Notes: generated from the sequence alone by a model not told the origin. A DNA stretch of 64,000 nucleotides from Gryganskiella cystojenkinii (GCA_015852425.1 JAAAIG010000002.1:28542-92541); one strand, 5' to 3'; counted from the stretch's first letter, positions 25,048 to 36,807 are shown. A program made the numbers and translations.

Positions 25048-26299
25048 AAAAAGGAACTAACAAAACGAACGCCGCCTGGACGGATTGGGGCGGAAAGTAA
25101 CGAGTGAAAGAGTTCAATTTTTTTCAGGTACGTATCCAATCTAAACAAACTTTAAGCTCGCTCAGATCAGACAATCCCGGTGGCTTACTTCGTTAAACTT
25201 ATCAAGAAATAATGAAGAGGTTTGGGGAGATGTGCTGGGGATTGTGGAAAGAGACAGTCGATAGTGTTGGTGAAGTGTAGTGGGAGACGATTTGATATAG
25301 AGCAATTCTGAAGTTCTTTGTTGATACTAAAACGAGCCCGCGCCGGCGAGGAGCAAAAGGAAGTTCGGCTGTTAGCGACTTCAAGTGATCGATAGGAGTC
25401 GGTTTTGATAGACTTAGCTTCCTGGTCGCGGACGTCGGTAGTTCTTGCTAAAATAAAGAGAATTTTTTAAAAAAAAATATGAAATTGCTGTAGAGAGGAA
25501 CGCTGGTTCCAAGGAAAAGAGAAAAGTCGCAAGGAAGTGTAAACACACAATCTGATCGTCTGTCAGTCGTGGAAGGAAGACGGCGTTGAACTTAGACTGA
25601 CGACTGTAAATAATTGTCCGCCACATTCTTTAGAAGGTCCAAAAAGGAAGTCGTCGTAGTCGTCGTGTCCCAGGACTAAACGACTAAAGAGCAGAACGAT
25701 GGTCGCGGTCGAGAATTGTCTGCTACTTGAGGGTTCAAAAATCATCAATCTCAAAGTAAACGAGTTTGATTGTCTCATTACCTGCAGCCCATGACAGGAG
25801 GGTACAAACATGGTGTCTATGAGTTCCAGTTCCATAGACACTGGCAGCACCAGTAGCCAAAGCTATAGTTTTAGTCGTTTGAAAACAGCACGCAATCTAG
25901 ACACTGTCTACGACGTCGTAAATCACTGATGCCTCTGTGATCATCACGTGCGTGTGTGGTCGTACTACAACTTGCTCTCTTCTTCTCTTCTTCCCTCTGT
26001 CTTCTTCTCTCTACTTTTCTCTCTCCTTTTCTCTCTCCATCGCCTACCTAATCCCCGTGCATGCACAGAATGAGCGACTTATTCATAAGCAGGATCTGCC
26101 GCTTAAGTATAATCATACTATAATGTTTCATTTCGCACTTGAATCGCCTGAACATGGCACGAAGGTCAAGTAGAAAGAAAGGAGGATCCAAAGGGATGTC
26201 AATCTGGCTGACTTCTCCCTTCCATTTGTGTTTTCACGCTGTAGACGAGGAGTTTGGTGAGGGTCATGCACGTTGGCTAGATTAACTGCCAATGTCGGT
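25048..26299. other. Intergenic region downstream of PNS1
   Basis: No supported gene. A pyrimidine-only tract of CTCTTCTT type fills about 25975-26043. Short minus-strand open frames at 25414-25850 lack family motifs and start codons. Confidence 0.4.
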
Positions 26300-26685
26300 A
26301 TCATAGCAGTGGCATGGGCGTGAGGTCAGTGAATCTCTCCACCTTTTTATGAAGCGCAACAAAACCTTCTTGTAGCCGAAAAGGTCAAGCACTGGGTGCT
26401 TGCAAGAAGGCGGATTCCATCTAGTTAGTGGTGCCGCAGGGGCGGGCAAGTCTACGTTGCTGCGTAGGCTTTGTAACTGGCTCAGACGGAGGAGAATACG
26501 AGCCTGTTATCCCGGCTCTATCCGGCGTTGCCGCCTTCAAATGTCGAGTTGCTACTGAAATGGTTCAGCTGCCGAAGGGACAAGAGCGACTCTGCTTATC
26601 TTTGGGATGGGAGCTTGCGCGCACAGGCAAAGTCGTGCTGAGAATTTTCGAGGATCTTGAATCATACTGCTTTTCATGGTTGTAA
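26300..26685 (+). pseudogene. Decayed P-loop ATPase fragment, Pif1-helicase-like
   Basis: One frame reads HLVSGAAGAGKSTLLRRL, with the Walker A motif GAAGAGKST at 26430-26456, and runs into a stop at about 26547. A second frame, shifted by one base, continues with YEPVIPALSGVAAFKC. Joined across the shift, this order (P-loop, then a hydrophobic strand ending in ALSGVAAF) resembles helicase motifs I and Ia of Pif1-type DNA helicases, where TASTGIAA follows the P-loop. Upstream codons contain further stops and shifts, and no Walker B or later helicase motif was found. I read it as a relic of a gene or mobile element. The family call is an inference from one and a half motifs. Confidence 0.4.
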
Positions 26686-27070
26686 TAAGATGATGATCGT
26701 TTCTTTTTTGATTTTAGAAATTAAAATAGGGTCTCCTTCCTCTCCCAAGTTGTCGTCAAAAGTGTCAAAACGCTTGATTACAACTGCTGAACTTGAGGTT
26801 TCTCGCTCTGAAGAAGGCATTGTTAGCCTTGATATCAATTTCAATTTGGCAGCCTTGGACCTTGGCGTTCAAGATCTCCCTTCTCAGCACCAGCCTGCTG
26901 AAGGTCTGTTGTCGCTTCTGGCTGATTCGCCTTATCAGAGAGTGCTATGTCGCTCAAGCTGGATTGAGTTTCCAAGATGTCAGCGCCTCCCGGAAGAGTG
27001 GGACAACATAATTTCTGGCTGTTGGCTTGAAAAACCACTCCTGAACGATGCTACCGCTGTTTGTTTATGA
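26657..27070 (+). other. Unrecognised 137-codon open frame in decayed region
   Basis: An open frame ending at 27070 has fairly protein-like composition (SEEGIVSLDINFNLAALDLG, then a Trp/Cys-bearing end) but lacks a convincing start and matches nothing I recognise. It lies between two decayed fragments and is probably another relic rather than a gene. Confidence 0.25.
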
Positions 27071-27472
27071 TTGTGTACTTTACAATCCCCAAAATAGGAG
27101 CGTGGTACTTGTTAGTTGCCGATTCGTATGGGCTAGGTTGTGACATTGGTATTGACAGTGAAAAGTCCGTTTGCATTGGTCAAAGCGTTTCCTCAATCTC
27201 TCAGCCTTCTACTTCCGGTTTGTACCCCCATGGCACCGTATGTCGCAGTCAGTACGACAAGATGGCCATCGTCTTGTTCTCGGTTGCAAGATATTGAATA
27301 TCCTTTTCACTGAAGTTTGGCGATTGGACAAGGACTGTTCATCCGATCGCGCGTTTACTGCTGGTTCTTGTTGCAGCACCTTGCCAATCGTTGACAATGA
27401 GAAGGTCAGAATTTTTGCTGATAAGCGTTCCTTTGATCTGGTGTCAGATATTGTCTCCGGCAGATACGATAT

Positions 27473-27926
27473 ATGGTTCGAAATCGACCGCCTCTGACAG
27501 ATCTAGTCTCATCTCTGTTCGGCGCACTCCTATCGAATGGTCGAGCGTCCTCTTACTTGATCAGCAATATGGTGTCTGCTCAAGCGGCATCGATTTTCAC
27601 GCCGGCTGCAGGTCTCCAAACTGGTTCAGAAGATGTTGCGATCAGAAAAAGAACATGAGGACACAATCGCTCACTCCAATTTCGATCCTTTCTGGACTTT
27701 CATGTTTCCAACAGATTCTGGTTATGAAGTTAGATGGGCGAACGAAGTCGACGAGTGCTCTTGCGCACGGCGCAAGGATAGATACAAGTCGGATGGATAC
27801 CTCTCAAAAATGCGCGTCGTCTATTGCCTAGTAGAAATCAGGTCGCCACACCAAACTTGCTTCAACCGACATAATATTGAAGACTACCACGGCGAGGACG
27901 ATGATGAGCTTGAGGGGACTGAGTAA
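27473..27926 (+). pseudogene. Remnant of an unrecognised protein family
   Basis: Two overlapping frames carry coding-like sequence. The first (from 27473) ends in LQTGSEDVAIRKRT. The second, shifted, holds EDTIAHSNFDPFWTFMFPTD, then EVRWANEV and RRKDRYKSDGYLSKMRVVYC-LVEI, ending in an acidic tail at 27926. The D...K-x-DG...EI pattern with alternating strands recalls the core of restriction-endonuclease-fold proteins, but that is weak inference. The frame change and missing start argue for a broken gene. Confidence 0.3.
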
Positions 27927-27961
27927 GAGGCGGGGAAGAAGAAGGTGGATGAGGACACAAA

Positions 27962-28800
27962 ATGGGGAAAAACAAGACAGGGAAGGCCGAATTCCATGAG
28001 GCACTCCCCAACGTGATCGATGGCAACTATTCGTACACGCCTCGCGCAGTCCACAAATACTTTGTCGTCAAGACCCAGTCAGGATATGAGTGCGACATGG
28101 TAGCGCGATCCGACCTCCTCAATGCCTCGCAACTTCGGCTCAACTTTATGTTAACCTTTCGTTCGTCTTGTACCAAAATTTAGGGTGGAATTGATTACAT
28201 TAATCCAAAAAAATTGGAGCTGCTCATATTACCGGTGCAGAAAAGACTCCTCAGGGGACGTTGTCCATTGCAGCGTCGTACTTTGTTCGCGGGAAACGAC
28301 AGCGTGTCAAGATCATCATCGAGAGGGGACGAGGAATGATGAATCACTCTTTGTATAACTACGCGAAAACGGTGGTCACCGAGAAGGAAGAACCTGGACG
28401 CCAATGCGTTGGAATTCTCTTAGACAAAGATACATAAAGGGTCGTTGGAATTGACCTGGGCGAGATCGTCACAGCCGCTACATCGCTTCATGACTCTTGG
28501 ACTTGAATAATCCCAATGGTCGAAATACCATAAAGTCAGGAGAACCTTCCTCTACGAACCAACATGGCGCTTCCTTAAGCTTCTCAACAAACTCAAGATC
28601 GATGTTTCATAAGCGTCCACAAGTCAAAAATTTCGGGCTCGAGGGCAGTCTATTGGGCGAGGCGGATACCGCCTTTTGGATGAGGGTGGCAGGGATCTAT
28701 TCGAGATATCATTTTCCGGCTCTATCACTAAATGTGGATGCTAAGGAAGAAGTTGGACGCTGTCAAGGCACAGAAGCAAACAATTTTTTTTGACACGAGC
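27962..28800 (+). pseudogene. Decayed TnpB/Fanzor-like (OrfB) nuclease fragment
   Basis: An ATG at 27962 opens 73 codons including NYSYTPRAVHKYFVVKTQSG and a stop at 28181-28183. A different frame (from about 28210) then reads ITGAEKTPQGTLSIAASYFV, RQRVKIIIERGRGMMNHSLY, a stop at 28435-28437, and immediately VVGIDLGEIVTAATSL before another stop at 28504-28506. A third frame gives RRTFLYEPTWRFLKLLNKLK, and later pieces (LRRKLDAVKAQK-like, FFDTSAKTFI) follow to 28790. The GID-x-G strand after a basic beta-rich domain is the RuvC-I hallmark of TnpB/Fanzor proteins, and the piece order suits that family. At least three stops or frame changes show it is dead. No later RuvC or zinc-finger motif was found, so the family call is moderate. 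Confidence 0.42.
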
Positions 28801-28841
28801 GCAAAGACCTTCATTTAGAGCTCATAACCAACCGGACTAAC

Positions 28842-28858
28842 ACGCGCGTTATGCGCGT
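28842..28858. repeat. GC-rich hairpin
   Basis: ACGCGC and GCGCGT pair around a GTTAT loop, followed by a short T-run. The site lies just beyond the last decayed fragment and about 180 bases before the DDI1 start. It may be an element end, a terminator-like fold or a promoter site. Confidence 0.5.
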
Positions 28859-29039
28859 TTTTGTGTGACGTGCATTCGTAGCACTTAAAAGGGGGCGAAT
28901 ATGAAGAAGAATGCTCGTCATTCCTTTCCACTTTTTTTTACCCAAAACATTATTCCATTTCACCATTCGCTCCTCTGACATTACTCTGCTTTGTTCTTCA
29001 ACGCCTACTTCCTTTTTTAGCTCTCATTTTGTTGAAGCC

Positions 29040-30859
29040 ATGCGTGTTTCCATTCTAACGGAGAGTGGCGAAATTCATTCTCTCGAGTTCGACTCGCAAA
29101 TGGAGCTCGAGAATATCAAGGCTCTTATTGAAGCAGACGTATGTTTTCCTCTCTCTGGTCCTTATCGGCCATGTCGTAAGAGTGAAAAAAAAATATGATA
29201 AATATAGGACCCTAACTAATACTATGTTTTTGACTAACCTACTCCCATTATGTGAAAAAAATAAAAATAAAACAAAAAATAGTGCAACGTCCCGATCCAG
29301 GATCAACGCCTCTTCCACAACGAGACTGAACTCCAGAATCCGAAATTGACCCTTGCAGCTTATAACGTTGCTCAGGATGATATCTTGACCCTCCGACGTC
29401 GCGGCCCCGCTCGTCAACAACAGCCAGGACAGGTGCGTAGCGCCGTTCCTGGTGCTCGACTCTCCGGCCCTGCTGTTCACCCCGGTCAGATCGCTGAAGG
29501 AGGCAACGCAGAACAGATCCGCTTGCATGTCTTGAGTGATCCTCAACTTTTGCAACAGTTGCGTGAGGTAAAATGAAAAAAATATTCTGAAATATTGATG
29601 GATGCATCATCCGTACATGCTGAAGATTATATGAAGATGTCACTTGCCTCACGAGGTTCTTATTCTTCTTTTTTTCCCCGTGGAACATCAAAAATAATAG
29701 AGACAACCGGAGTTAGCCGAGGCAGCAGTGAACAACCCGACGAGATTCCACACACTGATCGGTGAATTGGAGAATCAGCGACGAGAGGCAGAGGCCACGC
29801 GGATGAGGCAGATTGTGAGTGCAAGCTCCGCTAGTTTCCTCTTCACTTTTTTTTAATCGCACCGGAGATGGCAAGTCTAACGACAACCTGTTTTTTTTTG
29901 TTGCTGTCTGATATTTTTTTTTATAGCAAGCGCTGAATGCAAACCCGTTCGATATGGAGGCCCAAGCTAGGATCGAGGAGGCAATTCGACTCGAAAATGT
30001 GGCCGCGAACCTGGAGGCAGCAATGGAGTACAACCCAGAGTCATTTGGTCGTGTTACGATGCTCTATATCGATGTCGAGGTTAACGGTCACCCTGTCAAG
30101 GCTTTTGTCGACTCTGGAGCTCAGGCGACCATTAGTACGTTATAATGCAGATTTTTGCTATCCGTGAACTATTCTAGAGTGTCCAAAGTGCTAACTCACC
30201 CCTTGTTCATGTACCCCTCGTTGTCGTTTTCAGTGAGTCCCGAGTGTGCTGAGGCTTGCGGTATCATGCGTCTGGTCGATAAGCGATTCGCAGGTATCGC
30301 TCGAGGTGTCGGTGTGGCCAAGATTCTCGGAAGGGTCCACAGTGCTCAGATCCGGGTCGGAAAGGATCTCTTTTTGGCTTGTTCGTTCACAATCATGGAG
30401 GGCAAGGGTGTCGATCTTTTGTTTGGGCTTGACATGTTGAAACGTCATCAAGCCGTGATCGATCTGGCCAAGAACGCGCTGGTGATCAACGAGACTGAGA
30501 TTCGGTTCCTTTCAGAACATGAACTACCCTCGAGTGCAAAGGATAGTGGTGAGCTCACTCAGGAAGAGTTGGCGAGTATTGGGGGAACGGTGCCAAATGC
30601 TGGAGCTGGATCAGGATCGGGATCAGGATCCGGGGCTCCAGCACAACCCGCTGCTTCAGCATCATCTACTTTGACAGCTCCCACAACATCGTCGTCCACA
30701 CCAGCTGCTCCAGTACAGCCTGCCCAGGGACAGGCAACAACGCATCCAGAATCGAGCATATCAACGCTAATGGGTCTTGGATTCAATCGAGCAGAGGTGA
30801 TTGCAGCCCTGGATGCCGCAGGTGGCAACGTCGATGCTGCTGCCAGTTTCTTGTTCTGA
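29040..30859 (+). CDS. DDI1: DNA damage-inducible protein 1 (ubiquitin-shuttling retropepsin-like protease)
   Basis: Five exons, 29040-29138, 29283-29567, 29701-29814, 29927-30134 and 30234-30859, encode 443 residues. Ddi1 carries ubiquitylated clients to the proteasome and can cleave some of them. Domains in order: an N-terminal ubiquitin-like fold beginning [17 protein letters not shown] (residues 1-75); a helical HDD-type region ([20 protein letters not shown], then [16 protein letters not shown]); the retropepsin-like domain with catalytic Asp near residue 228 in [19 protein letters not shown] and the closing [17 protein letters not shown]; a Gly/Ser/Ala linker; and a C-terminal UBA domain ([20 protein letters not shown]). 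Intron 4 splits the Met codon right after the active-site strand. All parts of full-length Ddi1 are present, so it should be active. Confidence 0.96.
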
Positions 30860-31403
30860 GTAGACAAACCACGCTGTTCAAAATACATTGTAAAGACAAG
30901 AAGCACAATTGTAATGGGTTCATTGTTTATTAGTGAGAGTGTGAGAGGGAGAGGGAGGGAGTAAGAGAGAAAAGTGAAGCAAGAGGAAGAGAAAACATAT
31001 CAAACTTTTTTTTTTTTGAATATGATACAAATTAAGTCTCGTTTTTTTGAGTGAGGAAGAAAGGGGAGAGGGACAAATAAAAAAAAAATTAGTCAGAGTA
31101 AGGGAGAAAGTTGCACTGACTGGTTTTGGAGAATGAGAGCAGCAAAGAAGAAATAGAGAGGAAGTAAGAAAAAGAAGAAGACGAGAAAAGTAGAGCCAAG
31201 TTGGTATGAAAAGAAAAGAAAGGGAAGGTATATACACGCCAACCACAAACAAAAAAAAAAAAACTCAAAGAATGGACAAGAAGGACTAGACAGCAAAAAA
31301 AAAAGTGAATGTGGCGGATGGGACAGGTGTCTTCGTTGTTATTGGAGGGAAACAAAAAAAGGGTTTTGGTCCTTTCGAGGAGGAGAACCGAGATTACTGT
31401 TGA
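30860..31403. other. Intergenic region between convergent DDI1 and WNK genes
   Basis: This holds the two 3' ends. It is purine-rich on the plus strand with several A/T runs (31008, 31080, 31252). Nothing else was seen. Confidence 0.5.
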
Positions 31404-34400
31404 TCACAGCGAGTCCATGATGGTCAAAGGATATGAAGACCCCTCACCGACTCCACTGGTTTGTCGGATCATATCGCTGCCGTTGACAGCTCCATGACCG
31501 TTGAGGAGACCCTCTTTATCCTTTTGTTCCTTGAGCTTTATCATCTCCTGCAGCTGCATCTCATGCTGTAGACGCATCCACTCGAGTTCACGACGCTGTT
31601 GCTCCCGGAGAATCTTAAGGTCATCATCCTCTTCGACTTCTTCCTTCGTTGTACCGCTGGCAGCACTAGCGGTCCTAGATCGTGTGAGAGGTGAAGACGT
31701 AGAGGACTGCGGTGCGACCTGATCGCCATGGTCTTCCCCATGAAGATGTGGATGGTCATGGATAGACAGGTCCGGACTGATCGGTGGCGGAGAGCTGACA
31801 GAATCCCGGGTCTTTTGAACGTGATCGGACCAAAGCTCAATCTTCTTCTTGGCCTCGCTGGTCATCACAGGGACCTCCGAGGAGATCAGATGTTCCTCAT
31901 CCGCGGTTGGGGCAACTCGGTTTCCTTGCCCAGCGGGAGGGGTGTGCATTCCAAGGCTGTCGAGAAGAAAACCCGATTGTTGCATTTTACCCTCGTCATC
32001 TACATCAACCGTGGTTACTGTCGCCGATCCTGAGAGTTGGGGCAAGCTCATCATATCCGGCTGTCCAGGCATCACAATAGGCCCTGTCTTCTTTTCCACG
32101 GTTGCCAAATGGGTCATCGTCGCGGGACTAGAAGCACCAGAAGAAATACCCGAGTCTGAGGAGGCCTTGGAGCTATCGATGGGAGGCAACTCCACGCTCC
32201 TAGGTTGCGCAATTATGGGCTCACTAGGAGTCGTTGTTCCCGCCAAAGACACATTTAAAGGAGCAGGATCCGCCAAGGGAAGAAGATGGCCCGTTGTGTC
32301 GATCAAAGAAGCAGAAACGTTCAAGGGACCAGCGGCAGCAGCAACCTTGAAATCCAATGTGGGAGCAGGTCGATTCTCAGGTGGGCTAAAAATCCGAAGC
32401 GAATTTGGGATAGATAGCATCTTGGGCGGGGCTGAAATGGGTTTAGTCGCTTTGATATCACACGAGGGGGATCGAAGATGACCATTGATCGACGAACTCG
32501 AGACGCCATGTCGGTAGGGGGAAGTGTATCCGACATCGTCATCCTCTTTCTTCTTGGATAACAAAGTATCGTTGGCCTTTTCTTTCAGTAGCTCCATACT
32601 CCTGGACACCACGGTGTTACCTCCCTGAATTTTCAATAAACTTTCTGGCGTAAAAATGTGGGACGCCCTGTAGTTGAGATCATGAACACTCTTGGGACGA
32701 GGTGATGCAGAGGCGGCACGCACACCACCCGAGACCCCGTTGACCTCATTCCGGAAGACGGATAAAGGCGCATAAATACCACTTGTCCGAAGAGGGGTTT
32801 GGACCGCATCCGAGTACGTCGCTGATCGAGTGAGACTCGCCTCGGTCGCAGAGATGGCCCTGCTTCGAGGAGTCGTCGCCTGCAAGGGTGGGAACGTCGA
32901 TTCGGTCACAACCGGTGGAGGTTGACGCACAGCAGCAGCATAAGAAGCAGCAGAGGCAAATTGGTCCACATTCGCGGCCATGGCCATCATCGAGTTGGTC
33001 ATCCAGGGCAACGATGTCGGCAGGGATCCCGAAGAGGTCGAGAGTGGATGCAGAGGATATAATTGATCAAACGAGGAGGGCGAACCGCCGGGTGACGGAG
33101 AGCTTTCGTATTGTGACCAATCCGATGCAGGCGGAACTTTGAGTTGTCGATGGTGAGGTTTTTTGAGAGCGATCGCCTGTGGGGATGTTGTTGTTGTTGA
33201 TGTTGGTTTTGAGAGCTCAACTGCTAACAAAGCTGTCGGCTCATTTTTAGACGATATGGGTACAGAGGACATGGAGTGACTCGAAATGAGAGTCGAGGAA
33301 GCACGTCGTTGAGCCTCGTCTTGTCTCTTCTTTGCCTGCTGCTGTCGTTGTTGTTGCTGTTCCAATTGACGCCTCTGTTCGGCCCTGTTCAAAAGCACGT
33401 TCTCGACCAATTCTCGGATACAGTTCATCGCCTCGCCTCGATCATCGCCGGAGAGAATCTGTTCACGAATCATTTCTGCGATCACCTCTTCGACGGTATC
33501 TACTCCCAGGTCAAAGGGGAACTTGATCTCGTGTGTGCCTGTCGTGCCACTGAGATCGGTCGGGTTCGCAACAGGGCAGGTGCAGACCATCTTGAGATTC
33601 AATCGATCCCCGACGGCTTCGCCGTACTGGACCACCTGGATGGAACACATCTTTGAGTTGGGTCCGTGTGAATGTGTCGGCATGGACGAAGGTGGCGATA
33701 TATGCTGAACATCAGTAGCTGTAGGAATGGTCGTTAGAGCTGCACCAGCGACCGCGAGGGGACCACCGACTCCCTCAAACGCGCTGTTACCTCGAGGACT
33801 TGGTGGAACTGAAGGAGAGTTGGAAGGCAAGAGATTTGAACGGATGTGATAGGTCTTGTTGTCGACATCGACAGTCGTCAATGTAAACTCTGCCATGGGT
33901 ATCGTGCCAAGCTGGGGTGTCGTCGTCGCTGTTGTTGCTGCTGCTGTTGTTAATGGTGCGAATTGACCTCTAGATGGTATAGAGCTTGGCTTACCCGGGA
34001 CAGAGAGCTGAGAGCTCTTGTTGATGGAAGCTGGGATGGATATTGACGACACAGAGGCGTTCTTGACAAGAGAGATGGAGGTCGAGGTTGCCGAGTTGGT
34101 GCGCGAGGAGTCAAGGATTTCCTGGTGATCGAGCGCGGCTTGACTCTGGTGATGATGATTTTGTAAAAGACCCATGGAGGAGACATCGGAACCGGAGGCA
34201 GGCAAGATGGCACAGGGCGCTAAAAACTCGGAATCGAGCAATTCCTGGGCAGAGGGGCGGGTCGTGGGATCATGATCGAGACAACGATCGATAAAAGCAC
34301 GAATCTCGAGATCCTGTACATGTTCCAGTGCCTGAGGTTTGATCCCCTGTGAGACCTTTCTGTAGATCTGTGCCTGGTTCGTACATTCTGAATAAGGGTA

Positions 34401-35895
34401 GTCCTTGGTGACCTAGGAGATAAGGGTAAAAAAGGCATAGGGCGGGAAAAAAAAGATGATATTATGGAGATCAATATTCATATGCAGACAATGGTGTTTT
34501 TTTTTCTTCTGTAATCGACATGCAAGGGCGCAGCTGAGCTGAGGTAACAAACAGAGCAGAGAAGGCGATTTTTTCTTTTCTTGGGTCCGTCTGCATTTGT
34601 TAGTCAATTGGTCAGTCTGCAGACCACAAACACGCCAACAACAACAACAACAAAAAAAGAAAGAAAAGAAAAACATCCGCAGAGAACGCAAAAACGCCCA
34701 ACCGATTGGCAATGTGGGTCGCACTGAAAAAGTGCAGGATGAAGACGCATTCACGCTGTACGACCGTGACATCGAGGGGCAAGGGTGGTGCATATGTGAG
34801 GGTGTGTGTCGAAAACGCAAGAGAATAAAACCCCCAATACGCTAGAGGGGCAAAGTTGAAGGGAAGAAAGGTGCCTGACTGTCTGTGTATTTTGGAGTCG
34901 AGTGGTGAGAATAACAACAATAACAGCAATACAAACAGGATATCAAAACCATCAAGCCGACGAAGACGAAGACGCGCGCGCTCTCTCCATCGTCCGTTTA
35001 GTAAGGAAGTCAGCCCGAAATACCCGGCCAGACTGAAAGCCAAAAGGGCGATAGACGATAAGCATGGTCACAGGGCAATGGGCAAAGGGAAAGGGAGAAA
35101 ATCACAAAGCAGGTTACAACCCTGGTATGCTATCGGTATCCATGATAGCTGAAAGGAACTTACCATCTCGAGGACACACATCCCAAAGGCGTAGATATCG
35201 ACCTTCTCGTCGTATTTCTCATCGTACAACTCAGGCGCCATAAACTCGGGGGTACCGAGGACGGAGGAGACATGGGTCCGATGACGAACGACCGCGAGAC
35301 CGAGGTCACCAATCTTGAGTTGACCGTTGTTGCCATTGATAAAGATGTTGTCACATTTCAGGTCGCGATGGATGATGGGTGGGTCCTGAGTATGCAAGTA
35401 CGCAAGACCGAGCAGAATCTGTCGACACCAGGACTTGACCACCTTTGGTTTCAATGCGCCCTTTAGTGTCTTTTTCAGGTACTGTTTTAAGGTGCCCGAG
35501 GACATGAGCTCGGTCACAAAGATGATTCGCTCGCCTGCCGTCGTACCACCATTTGACGTGGAAGAAGATGAAGAAGAAGAGGTGGTTTTCGAAGCCGCCC
35601 AGGAAGCGTAAAAGTTGATGATGTGATCATTCCGGATCGATTGGAGAATACCAATTTCAGAAAGGATTTTGGCGGCTTCCCGTTTTGAGAGATGGTCAAA
35701 CCGAAGTTGGTTCCAGGCGACTTCGTTGCCTTCCTCGAGGTCACAGGCGCGATAGACGACCTTGTAGGCACCCTCACCGAGGATTTCTTCACAACGTTGG
35801 TATCGATTTGACGGGTCTGTCTCGGGTGGGGTCTCGTTCTCGTCGTCCTCTGTTGTTGTAGTTGTACCACTCTGGGTTGTTGAAGTGGCAGCCAT
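31404..35895 (-). CDS. WNK-type serine/threonine kinase
   Basis: Two exons, 35895-35164 and 34412-31404, encode 1,246 residues. The kinase domain starts near residue 31. Its glycine loop reads GEGAYKVVY with a lysine at position 45, and the usual catalytic lysine position in VAWNQL is Asn62: the With-No-lysine signature. Also seen: HRDLKCDN (D178), DLG at 197-199 instead of DFG, and GTPEFMAPE. The intron falls after VLEM, and exon 2 resumes with VTKDYPYSECTNQAQIYRKV, completing the C-lobe. Further on, EIKFPFDLGVDTVEEVIAEM and a following helix match the OSR1/PASK C-terminal-like fold that binds RFxV motifs. The rest is a low-complexity Ser/Pro/Gln-rich tail with a coiled coil (RREWE-like LEWMRLQHEMQLQEMIKLKE) near the end. 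In animals and plants WNKs sense chloride, osmotic state and crowding; the fungal role is unknown. Confidence 0.92.
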
Positions 35896-36807
35896 CGTGC
35901 AGTGTATGTATGTAATATGTGTATGGAGCTGTATGTATGGTACGGGTACGGTATGGTATGTCTGTTGTTTTCTAAAGTGGTTGTTTTGTGGGTGGTTGGT
36001 CCTCTCTCTCTATGTTTTGTTGGTGTTGACACAGACTATGCAGGAGAAAGGAGAGAGAGAGTGAGAGATAGAGAGGCAAAGGCGAGAAAGAGAGATGAAA
36101 AGAAACAATAAAAAAAGAATGAGCGAACGAAGAAAAGGGAGGAAGGGGTGAGTCCTGCAGGTGGATGGATGGATGGATGAATGTAAAAGTCCGTGTGGGG
36201 ATGTCAATAGGAGTGGGAGTGGGCAAGTAAGTGAAAAGGAAGGAAGGGGTGAATCGATTGGGAAAAAGCAAGAGAACGCGAAAACTGAATTCCGTTCCAA
36301 TGAGTTAGAGCGTCAGCAGCATAACCATGGTTGTAATCTGAATGCTATGTGTATGTAAACGGGAGTTGTTGTTGTTTTTGTTATTGTTGTTTGTTTGAAA
36401 AGGAATTATTAAAAAGAGATGTTGGAGAAAGAGAGATATGTTGATGACAACCCAGGGATGCTCGAAGCATCCCGAAGGAACAAAAAATGACAAACCAAAG
36501 GCACAGGCACAGTTCTGTGCAATAAGATATTGGAATGGACCATGAATCCCCTCTGTTGTTGCACATGGCTTTTTAACCCGGATTTTCTGTTTTCCGCGAG
36601 TCAAGCAACTGGAAACACAAGAATGCTCTGCCCCACGTCTGTTCCCCTCCCTTAGCATCGGTTCTATTCTTGGTCCCCCTCCCCTGATCTGCAAATTTTT
36701 TTTAATAATGTACAAAGCAAGACTATTGAAGCCTTGATGGGAGACTCGACTACTGCGGTATCTTTTTTGGTGAAAACAAGCAAGAGCCGTGGCATTTTTC
36801 TTCTTCT
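35896..36807. other. WNK promoter/leader and PRI2 3' flank
   Basis: About 900 bases without a gene. It includes GA-rich sequence at 36045-36080 and a short (GGAT)4 repeat at 36163-36178. It should carry the WNK promoter (minus strand) and the PRI2 terminator. Confidence 0.45.

Noticed and set aside
25414..25850. Possible minus-strand gene downstream of PNS1
   Set aside because: Open frames use non-ATG starts and show no motif, and no splice pattern gave a protein-like product.
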